From Mucilaginibacter sp. (lineage in GTDB: Bacteria > Bacteroidota > Bacteroidia > Sphingobacteriales > Sphingobacteriaceae): a stretch of 64,000 bases of DNA. Where the stretch lies: positions 62,001 to 126,000 of the forward strand of contig JAUCSE010000042.1 of NCBI GenBank assembly GCA_030445275.1, read 5' to 3'. Numbering within the stretch: the first letter of the stretch is position 1; each line of letters opens with the position of its first letter. This document shows, in pieces, positions 57,698-64,000 of the stretch. The notes under the pieces were generated by a model that ran no database searches, was not told the DNA's origin, and saw only the letters and a program-made list of their open reading frames with translations. The position numbers and the translations under genes are program-made.

Positions 57698-59191
57698 ATG
57701 AAAGGCATCAAGAGAAGATCATTTATCAGGAATACCTTATTGGCCGGCATGGGCACAGCTTTAGCACCGCAGCTTTTAAATGCACAGCAAAGGGAAAACA
57801 TGATCAAGGCCGACCAATCAAAGCCTGTTACCGGTAAAAAGATCATCGTAGCGGGTGCTGGTATTACCGGGCTTTGCTGTGCTTACGAACTGATGAAGAG
57901 TGGTCATGAGGTGGTTGTGCTGGAGGCCGACGGCAGGTATGGCGGCCATGTATTTACCGGCCGCGATGGCTTATCTGATGGCTTATATGCTGATTATGGG
58001 GCCGATCATATTACCAAACCAGGGTATGAAAAGTTTTTTGAATATGTTGATCAGTTTAAGCTTACTGCACTACCCTACCCACATGCCGAAGGTTCAGCTG
58101 CTGCACCCAACAGGAACGGACTCAAAATGATAGGCGGCAAGTTTTATTCGGATGAAATGCTGAAAGATCCCGCGGTGCTTGCCAAGCTGGGCTTTAATGA
58201 AAAAGAAGTTAAGTTCCTGTCGCAAAATCCGTTTTACGCTTTAAGTGCCCATTATCTAAAACCCTATAGTGGCAAATTCACTGACCCTTACCAGCCATTT
58301 GGGGTGGGATATGATGAGCTGGATAAAATACAGGTCAGTGATCTGTATAAAAAAGAGGGTGCCTCGGCCGCTGCTCTCGGCATTTTGGGTGGCGAAAGAA
58401 CATCCGCACTTTATCACTTATGGCGTGCCGCGGTGATGGAAATGCGGGGTATACCACTTTCTGAGGGCGATACCTATCACCTGAAGCGTGGCAATGAACA
58501 GTTGCCCATAGCCTTTGCTAAGCGGCTAGGTAATCGTTTAAAATTAAGTCACCCAATTACTGCCATCAGTCACACTAAAACCGGTGTTACAGTTAAATAT
58601 AAACCTTATGGCGCTGTTACAGAAAAAGAAATGCAGGCCGATGTGCTGGTTAATTGTATTACACTGCCCATATTTAAAGGCATCCCTATAACGCCTCCCT
58701 TATCGCCCGAAAAACTATATGTGGTGAACCATATGCCCTATTCCTCCCATCCTTTTTATGTGTTTGAGGCCAGCTCCAGGTTTTGGCTGGATGACGGTTT
58801 TAAAAGTATCAACATGGAGTTTGCACATCCTGATATATCATCTATATGGGAAGAAACCAATGAGGAAAACTCCGACCGGGTGATATTAAAGGCATATGGC
58901 CCCGGTGGGCTATCTCCTCAGCGTGTTTTAGCCGCCTTCAGGCAGGTTTATCCCGGCAAGCATGACACGATAGAACAGGCCCTAACTAAAGACTGGACAC
59001 GCGACCGGTTTGCGCCTGCCTGCGAGATGGAACCGTTCCCGATAGGGCAAATGCATAAATTTTGGCCGCAACTCATGATGCCCGAAGGCAGGATATATTT
59101 TGCAGGTACTTATGCCGATAATTTAAGCCGTGGTATGGAATCGTGCATCCGTTCGGCCCAGCGGGTTGCTGCCGAGATCAATAAAATTTAA
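57698..59191 (+). CDS. Tat-exported flavin amine oxidase-like protein
   Basis: A 497-residue flavoprotein. The N-terminus 'KGIKRRSFIRNTLLAGMGTA' carries the twin-arginine motif (RRSFI), so a folded, FAD-loaded protein should be exported. The FAD motif is 'KIIVAGAGITGLCCAYELMK' (about 47-66), followed by 'VVVLEADGRYGGHVFTGRDG'. The C-terminal FAD block is 'PEGRIYFAGTYADNLSRGME'. This plan fits the amino_oxidase (PF01593) family: amine, amino-acid or polyamine oxidases and carotenoid desaturases. The substrate is unknown. The two divergent flavoproteins may share a regulatory region (57554-57697). Confidence 0.87.
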   Translation: MKGIKRRSFIRNTLLAGMGTALAPQLLNAQQRENMIKADQSKPVTGKKIIVAGAGITGLCCAYELMKSGHEVVVLEADGRYGGHVFTGRDGLSDGLYADYGADHITKPGYEKFFEYVDQFKLTALPYPHAEGSAAAPNRNGLKMIGGKFYSDEMLKDPAVLAKLGFNEKEVKFLSQNPFYALSAHYLKPYSGKFTDPYQPFGVGYDELDKIQVSDLYKKEGASAAALGILGGERTSALYHLWRAAVMEMRGIPLSEGDTYHLKRGNEQLPIAFAKRLGNRLKLSHPITAISHTKTGVTVKYKPYGAVTEKEMQADVLVNCITLPIFKGIPITPPLSPEKLYVVNHMPYSSHPFYVFEASSRFWLDDGFKSINMEFAHPDISSIWEETNEENSDRVILKAYGPGGLSPQRVLAAFRQVYPGKHDTIEQALTKDWTRDRFAPACEMEPFPIGQMHKFWPQLMMPEGRIYFAGTYADNLSRGMESCIRSAQRVAAEINKI

Positions 59192-59287
59192 GTTACTCAA
59201 ATTAACACTGTAATAAATTTGTTTTGACGAGTAGATGAATGAATCTATCGCCGAAGTAGCTAACTTTACCACTATAAACAATACTTT

Positions 59288-60139
59288 ATGAAAGCATTTC
59301 TTGGAATGGGCCTGTTAGGCTCTAATTTTGTCAGGGCAATGATCCAAAAGGGAGAACAGGTGCAAGTCTGGAACCGGACAGCTGCTAAAGCAACAGCGCT
59401 GGAAGCTTACGGTGCCAAAGCATTCGCCGAAGCCGCAGAAGCGGTAAAAGGCGCAACCAGCATCCACCTGGCCCTAAAGGATGATGATACCGTAGATGAA
59501 GTACTGGCTGCAGCCAGCAAAGGATTTAGTCCCGGTGCAATCATCATTGACCATACTACCACATCATCTGCAGGAGCCGCTGCAAGAACAGTAGCGTGGA
59601 AGGCCAAAGGATACACTTACCTGCATGCACCGGTTTTCATGGGCCCGCAAAACGCGTTGGAAAGCTCGGGTAATATGCTGGTATCCGGTGATCAGGCGGT
59701 GATCAGTAAAGTGGAGCCGGAGTTATCCAAGATGACAGGAAAGGTGGTCAATTTAGGAACGGAGGAAGGCAGAGCAGCGAAGATCAAGCTTATTGGCAAC
59801 CACTTTCTGCTCACACTTACCGCAGGTTTGTCAGACACCCTTGCGTTGGCAAAGGCACAGGGAATTAATGCCGCTGAAGTATCAGCATTCTTTGACTCCT
59901 GGAATCCAGGGGCAACCATGCCGGCCAGGCTCAAGCGCATAACCGAGGGCAATTTTACACAACCATCATGGGAACTGAGTATGGCCAGGAAGGATGCCGG
60001 CTTGATGATAGCTGCTGCTGAACAAGGTGGAACTGACTTGTTCATGGTACCTGCTATAGCCGCCGTGATGGACAACTGGATAGCCAAAGGCCACGGAAGT
60101 GATGACTGGAGTGTGATTGCTAAAGATTCGCTTTCCTGA
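59288..60139 (+). CDS. NADP-dependent beta-hydroxyacid dehydrogenase (GLYR/HIBADH-like)
   Basis: A 283-residue dehydrogenase of the 3-hydroxyisobutyrate/glyoxylate reductase family. The N-terminal Rossmann motif is 'FLGMGLLGSNFVRAM' (about 4-18, GxGxxG), with 'VWNRTAAKATALEAYGA' as the adenosine-ribose strand; the Arg after Asn favours NADP. The substrate block is 'IIDHTTTSSAGAAARTV' (about 92-108), and the catalytic Lys lies in 'AAKIKLIGNHFLLTL' (about 162-176). It is probably an oxidoreductase of small hydroxy acids or imines. It ends at a strong terminator and is transcribed alone. Confidence 0.9.
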   Translation: MKAFLGMGLLGSNFVRAMIQKGEQVQVWNRTAAKATALEAYGAKAFAEAAEAVKGATSIHLALKDDDTVDEVLAAASKGFSPGAIIIDHTTTSSAGAAARTVAWKAKGYTYLHAPVFMGPQNALESSGNMLVSGDQAVISKVEPELSKMTGKVVNLGTEEGRAAKIKLIGNHFLLTLTAGLSDTLALAKAQGINAAEVSAFFDSWNPGATMPARLKRITEGNFTQPSWELSMARKDAGLMIAAAEQGGTDLFMVPAIAAVMDNWIAKGHGSDDWSVIAKDSLS

Positions 60140-60158
60140 TATAGAGCAGTTATGAATA

Positions 60159-60195
60159 ACAAAAGCCGCTTCCATAAATCCGAAGCGGCTTTTGT
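60159..60195 (+). terminator. Terminator of the beta-hydroxyacid dehydrogenase gene
   Basis: ACAAAAGCCGCTT (60159-60171) pairs perfectly with AAGCGGCTTTTGT (60183-60195) around an 11-nt loop, 19 nt after the stop codon. Confidence 0.9.
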
Positions 60196-60330
60196 ATTAC
60201 TAAGTAATTTTTCACCATCTTATTTGTTTAAAATTTGGTGAAATTATTATAATTCGGTAATCTTGAAGCTGCACGCAACCCCGGTGCACTATCATGCTAT
60301 CAACATTTAGCCTGATGCTACAGACCATCT

Positions 60331-61425
60331 ATGAGCACGAATAAATTAAACCCGGACATCCTAAAAACTAAACAACATTTTGAAATTCTTGACGGATTAA
60401 GAGGCGTAGCAGCTTTGGCTGTTGTAGTTTTCCATTTTATGGAGATCGTTTATTCTGATTACAGCAAAAATTTTATCGGGCATGGTTTTTTAGCGGTCGA
60501 CTTCTTTTTCTGTTTATCAGGATTTGTTATCGGATACGCTTATGATGACCGTATTGGCAAAATGGGGATCCTGGAATTTTTTAAATCAAGGATAATCAGA
60601 CTCCATCCCCTGGTTATTCTTGGTTCGGTATTAGGCTTATTAGCCTTTCTGTTTGACCCATTTGGCGGTCACCCCGAATTAGTAGGAGCGGGCAAAATTA
60701 TTTTAGTATTTCTGAGCTCCATTTTGCTTATTCCCGCCCCTGTCATGACGGAGCGTTATTTTAACCTGTTCAGTTTCAATGCTCCAGCCTGGTCGTTATT
60801 CTGGGAATATGTTGCCAATATTTTATATGCTTTTATTCTGTACAGGATTGGTCGCCGGTACTTGCTTTTACTAACCATACTTTCGGCAGTTGCGCTTTGC
60901 TTTGTTGGCTACCGTACCGGGAATTTGATGGGTGGCTGGGGCGGAGATAGCTTTTGGGATGGTAGTGTCCGTATCTCTTTCTCCTTTTTAGCAGGGTTGC
61001 TGGTTTATCGCTCCAACTGGATCATTAAAAATAAACTGGGTTTTATCGGCCTGTCTGTATTGCTGGCATTAGCGTTTATTATGCCGTTTTCTACATGGAA
61101 CTGGATTACAGAACCTATAGCCATAGTGTTGTATTTTCCATTGCTTATTGCCTTAGGTGCAGGCGCTACGCTAACATCCGGTTTTAAAAAGCTTTGCGTG
61201 TTTTTCGGCAAAATATCGTACCCGCTATACATGACCCATTATGCCGTAATGTGGATGTTTGGCAATTATTACAGCAGCCACAAACCAGGAACAGGGCAGC
61301 TGGCTCTTATCATTATATCGGCACTAATTCTTTTGGTTGGCTTTGCGTATTTAATGATGACCATTTATGATATCCCTGTTCGCAGGTATTTAAACAATAA
61401 AAGGAAACAGGATTTGACGAAATAA
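60331..61425 (+). CDS. Acyltransferase 3 family membrane protein (OafA/YrhL-like)
   Basis: A 364-residue multi-helix membrane protein, about 10 helices. The N-terminus has 'FEILDGLRGVAALAVVVFHF' (about 17-36), with the catalytic-type His in 'VVFHF', and 'LAVDFFFCLSGFVIGYAYDD' (about 53-72). 'RLHPLVILGSVLGLL' and 'PAWSLFWEYVANILYAFIL' are further family blocks. Such proteins O-acetylate (or otherwise acylate) sugars of lipopolysaccharide, exopolysaccharide or peptidoglycan. There is no SGNH domain. The gene stands alone between a terminator and a TGTCATTTCGA-family palindrome, so its acceptor is unknown. Confidence 0.9.
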   Translation: MSTNKLNPDILKTKQHFEILDGLRGVAALAVVVFHFMEIVYSDYSKNFIGHGFLAVDFFFCLSGFVIGYAYDDRIGKMGILEFFKSRIIRLHPLVILGSVLGLLAFLFDPFGGHPELVGAGKIILVFLSSILLIPAPVMTERYFNLFSFNAPAWSLFWEYVANILYAFILYRIGRRYLLLLTILSAVALCFVGYRTGNLMGGWGGDSFWDGSVRISFSFLAGLLVYRSNWIIKNKLGFIGLSVLLALAFIMPFSTWNWITEPIAIVLYFPLLIALGAGATLTSGFKKLCVFFGKISYPLYMTHYAVMWMFGNYYSSHKPGTGQLALIIISALILLVGFAYLMMTIYDIPVRRYLNNKRKQDLTK

Positions 61426-61488
61426 GGTTAATGCCTTTGCAATGAGAGTTCGGGATAAGAAATGAATATCCTATATCAACAAAAACCA

Positions 61489-61629
61489 TGTCATTTCGAC
61501 GAGGAATGAGGAGAAATCTTATACGTTATACCTGCTACGACAAGCATAACGTATAAGATTTTTCGCTATCGCTCAAGAGATAGTTTCTCCTCCCCATCAC
61601 TTTGGCCATCCCCGTTCGTCGAAATGACA
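61489..61629. repeat. TGTCATTTCGA-family palindrome, copy 4
   Basis: The ends TGTCATTTCGACGAGGAATG and CCCCGTTCGTCGAAATGACA enclose GAGGAGAAATCTTATACG on the left and CGTATAAGATTTTTCGCTATCGC on the right, given here only in part. A GAGCGATAGCG block, shared with copy 3, suggests that copies 3 and 4 are the same subtype inserted in opposite directions. It separates the convergent acyltransferase and FAD-golvesin genes. Confidence 0.9.
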
Positions 61630-61662
61630 TTTAGAGTTTTTATTCCATATTATTTTCTGAAT

Positions 61663-63666
61663 CTATTTAACAGGTACAAAAAGTACCGCATCTGCCACCG
61701 TCGTTCCATCGGCATTTTTATTGGAAATCTCTACGTAAGGTTTCTTTTCCGTCGATAGGTTATATTGCCCTAATGAAAGCCATTCTCCTGATGTTTGTCC
61801 CTCTACGCGTAAATCAGCCTGATTGATTACCTTTTCGGTAGCCTTTTCGCCATCGTAAACAGTGATATACGTTTTTGCAGAAGGATTTTTAACCTTTGGA
61901 AAATAGGTATAAACCTGGTAAGCGCCCCCTTTTAAAATCTCCGGAACAAACTGTACTGATTTACCCGTTCCAGCTTTGGTAGTATCTGTAAGATAGGTTG
62001 GGCCATAGCCGCCGAATTTTTCGGTTTTCCAATCCCCTGTTATGCGGCCGGCTTCGTTATCAACCAGTATTTCTGCTGTGCTTCCATCCGCAAGGGGATT
62101 ACTCCGGAGTATCCCTTGTATTTCCTTCACACTAACCCGCTGAACCGCTATTTTTTGATCGATAGCCAAACATGCAGCTACCGCCGAAGATTGCCCCAGC
62201 ACCATGAATACCGGCTCCATACGAATGGAACCATAAGCTATGTGGGTTGCGGATAAACATACCGGCACAAATAAATTCGCTGCCTCCTTTTGTTTTGGGA
62301 TGATGGCCCTGTACGAAACCGCATAAGGTGCAAATCCATGCACCTGAACATCGCCTTCATTTTTCACCATGCCGTTCACTACCAATCTTTCGCAATTATG
62401 AGAGTCCATGCCATATGCTGCCATGCCCACACTATCGTTAACCACTTCCTTTCCCTGGCAATGATGCTGGGTCATCACCAGTTCGCCGATCATTCTGCGG
62501 GCCTCCCTGATGTAAAGCTGGGTTGTCCAGTTGCCGCTATCCGTATATTCATCCTTGGGATACCCCCACTGCTTCATTTCGTTCCTTATGTTCTCGGGTA
62601 TACGACTGTCATTACCAATAAAATAGAGCAAGCCTTTGGTATAATCTTCATGATCTTTCCATATCCGGGCTCTTGTAGTATAATCAGCCTCAGGATACTC
62701 CCAGTCCATCCCGATCATATCTGTCGAGAAACCTCCCCTGTTATTAATGTCCGTTTTGCCATTAGGCATCCTACTGATAATGAAAACATCAAAAAGTGTT
62801 TTCCAGGGCTGTTTCTCTTTTAAACGGATAAGCAACTCATACTTCTGAGGATCATAATTTGCAGGTTTGGAAATTGGGATACGGTTTTCGGGCACATTGG
62901 TTAACGTAATACGAAAATTATAAGCCTGCACTTTTTTATCTCCCGCACCATTTGCTTGTAATACTTCCTTACTTATACCCCACAACAAACCGCTCTTCGG
63001 ATCGCCCGGTACTTTATAAGGATCAACACCATCCGGAAACTGGTGTTGATCTAGCAATTCAACCCCGTTTATAGTTTCATTATACTGGCTGTTTGCCTCC
63101 CTGCCTACCGCGTAGGAAACACCTGAGCGGGCCATCAGATCGCCTTCATAAGTACAATCAATAAATACTTTAGCACGAATTGTTTTGTTGGTGGCAGCCG
63201 ATGGCTTATAGCTATTCTCCAATGTAATTTCTTTGAGCTGAACTCCCTCCTTCTTTACTTTGATAAGTCTGTTCCCAAACAAAACAGTAAGGCTAGCCCG
63301 TTTTACATAGTCATTAAAAATACCCTCTGCTACCTTTGGCTCAAATATCCATTGTTCAAATTTCCCGTAATGGGCACCTATGCGGCGATAAAAATCTCTG
63401 GCTAAACCTGTCACCACATATTTATTCCCGATATCTGTATAACCAAGCCCTCCCGAGCTCATGCCGCCTAAATGTTTTCCCGGTTCAATCAAGATCACCG
63501 TTTTTCCCATTTTTTTTGCCGTATAAGCAGCAATTACGCCTGCGGAAGTTCCTCCATATACACAAATATCAGCATTGATTACTTTGCTGCTTTGCGCATT
63601 AGCCGGAGATATGGCCAAAAAACGGGTTACTATTATTGCCAGGATGATTACTTTAATGTTTTTCAT
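61663..63666 (-). CDS. Secreted FAD-dependent oxidoreductase with golvesin-like C-terminal domain
   Basis: A 667-residue protein with a signal peptide (about 1-24, 'SPANAQS'). The FAD_oxidored domain (PF12831 type, about 30-520) has 'DICVYGGTSAGVIAAYTAKK' with 'MGKTVILIEPGKHLGGMSSG', 'VFIDCTYEGDLMARSGVSYA' and 'THIAYGSIRMEPVFMVLGQS'. The C-terminal beta domain (about 530-667) resembles the golvesin/xanthan-lyase-associated CBM-like domain. Proteins of this type are widespread in Bacteroidota polysaccharide loci, often called xanthan lyase or FAD-dependent oxidoreductase, and act on unknown sugars. A LacI-type site lies just upstream of the ATG. Confidence 0.88.
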   Translation of the reverse strand: MKNIKVIILAIIVTRFLAISPANAQSSKVINADICVYGGTSAGVIAAYTAKKMGKTVILIEPGKHLGGMSSGGLGYTDIGNKYVVTGLARDFYRRIGAHYGKFEQWIFEPKVAEGIFNDYVKRASLTVLFGNRLIKVKKEGVQLKEITLENSYKPSAATNKTIRAKVFIDCTYEGDLMARSGVSYAVGREANSQYNETINGVELLDQHQFPDGVDPYKVPGDPKSGLLWGISKEVLQANGAGDKKVQAYNFRITLTNVPENRIPISKPANYDPQKYELLIRLKEKQPWKTLFDVFIISRMPNGKTDINNRGGFSTDMIGMDWEYPEADYTTRARIWKDHEDYTKGLLYFIGNDSRIPENIRNEMKQWGYPKDEYTDSGNWTTQLYIREARRMIGELVMTQHHCQGKEVVNDSVGMAAYGMDSHNCERLVVNGMVKNEGDVQVHGFAPYAVSYRAIIPKQKEAANLFVPVCLSATHIAYGSIRMEPVFMVLGQSSAVAACLAIDQKIAVQRVSVKEIQGILRSNPLADGSTAEILVDNEAGRITGDWKTEKFGGYGPTYLTDTTKAGTGKSVQFVPEILKGGAYQVYTYFPKVKNPSAKTYITVYDGEKATEKVINQADLRVEGQTSGEWLSLGQYNLSTEKKPYVEISNKNADGTTVADAVLFVPVK

Positions 63667-63675
63667 AACTGTTTG

Positions 63676-63689
63676 TTTAAACGTTTCAA
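63676..63689. promoter_or_regulatory. LacI-type site before the FAD-golvesin gene
   Basis: TTTAAACGTTTCAA is a CpG-centred palindrome with one mismatch (6 of 7 pairs). It lies 10-23 bp upstream of the ATG at 63666 and shares the core AAACGTTT with the site before the BSP-GH29-GH92 operon. The position fits repression by a LacI protein. Confidence 0.5.
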
Positions 63690-63693
63690 TTTC

Positions 63694-63725
63694 AAAAAAA
63701 GACCTGCCGCCAGTAACGGCAGGCC
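63694..63725 (-). terminator. Intrinsic terminator of an upstream minus-strand unit
   Basis: On the minus strand the GC-rich stem (63717-63724 with 63702-63709) is followed by a T7 run. It lies 27 nt before the FAD-golvesin gene and so ends a transcript entering from the right, perhaps the gene interrupted by the group II intron. Confidence 0.8.
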
Positions 63726-63776
63726 TTACGTGACAGTAATTTAGGTTTGGTAATTTCTTAATAAGATTCTATATCT

Positions 63777-64000
63777 GTCGAGTAGACCCGGGGAATTTCA
63801 CCCCAAGTCTCTCATAGAACCGTGCTTAACAGTCTCCCGTTACACGGCTCTTATTAATTGTTTCAGTTAAGGACCTTCCTTAACCGTTTTGCTTAACACA
63901 TTTGGTACATCCTGAATTGCTTCAGTTTTCCGCCTGTTAGTAAGCTAATTAATACATCCCCTTCGCTCCATTCTCATTACAAGAACTTCTTCACTACTAC
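63777..64000 (-). mobile_element. Group II intron, 3' end (domains V-VI), partial
   Basis: On the minus strand 63817-63850 forms a 34-nt domain V. The basal stem is GAGCCGTG/CACGGTTC, with a 2-nt AG bulge, and the apical stem TAACGG/CTGTTA is capped by a GAGA (GNRA) tetraloop. Domain VI follows (AGACTTGGGG...CCCCGGGTCT). The intron then ends near CTACTCGAC at 63777. The rest of the intron and any reverse transcriptase lie beyond the window; a frame ending at 63977 may be its last codons, but this cannot be confirmed. Domain V is canonical, so the ribozyme could be functional. Confidence 0.85.

Noticed and set aside
63980..64000. C-terminus of the group II intron reverse transcriptase
   Set aside because: Only seven codons are visible and two frames are open, so it cannot be called.

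Overview
The window looks like chromosome of a Sphingobacteriaceae-type Bacteroidota, most like Mucilaginibacter or Pedobacter. The reasons are a SusC/SusD pair, TAnnTTTG promoter motifs (best seen before tRNA-His), mostly weak Shine-Dalgarno sites, many secreted glycan-active enzymes and moderate GC. The genus is inferred from gene content, not from a marker gene.

Layout. 1-7.5 kb: the 3' end of a YitT membrane protein, an acyl-CoA thioesterase, fabH, metE under a cobalamin riboswitch, and an AraC regulator beside a zinc alcohol dehydrogenase. 7.5-18 kb: an M28 peptidase, a MarR-MFS operon with a perfect operator palindrome, truncated haemoglobin, GH25 lysozyme, small secreted proteins, class I aldolase and a RemB/Wzi-like barrel. 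18-23.5 kb: SusD and SusC, with what looks like a decayed sigma-factor fragment and CpG-centred palindromes upstream. 23.5-32 kb: an ArsR-SRPBCC-DoxX-DUF4256-YdeI operon with a double operator, an AraC regulator, a DGPF-ECF42 sigma-DoxX operon, oleate hydratase and a broken SRPBCC gene. 32-37 kb: a lipoprotein, tRNA-His, a copper ATPase, RNase HI and a phosphoesterase. 37-43 kb: a BSP peptidase-GH29-GH92 operon with a LacI-type operator and the LacI gene beside it. 43-52 kb: an amino-acid permease with a transsulfuration-type PLP enzyme, a four-gene SnoaL/NmrA/lipoprotein/PD40 cluster, and a LytTR two-component operon led by an unlisted 38-codon membrane peptide. 52-64 kb: a large GH55-like/propeller fusion, two divergent secreted flavoenzymes, a beta-hydroxyacid dehydrogenase, an acyltransferase, an FAD-golvesin protein and the 3' end of a group II intron.

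The most striking non-genic structure is a set of dispersed palindromic repeats between genes. One family has CGTCATTGCG ends (4 copies), one has TGTCATTTCGA ends (4 copies), and several others occur once or twice. Some are nested inside others (10971-11232; 48901-49413), one lies in a pseudogene, and one carries the likely rnhA promoter.

All calls come from reading the sequence and recalled family motifs. No database search, folding or alignment program was run. Residue numbers were counted by hand.
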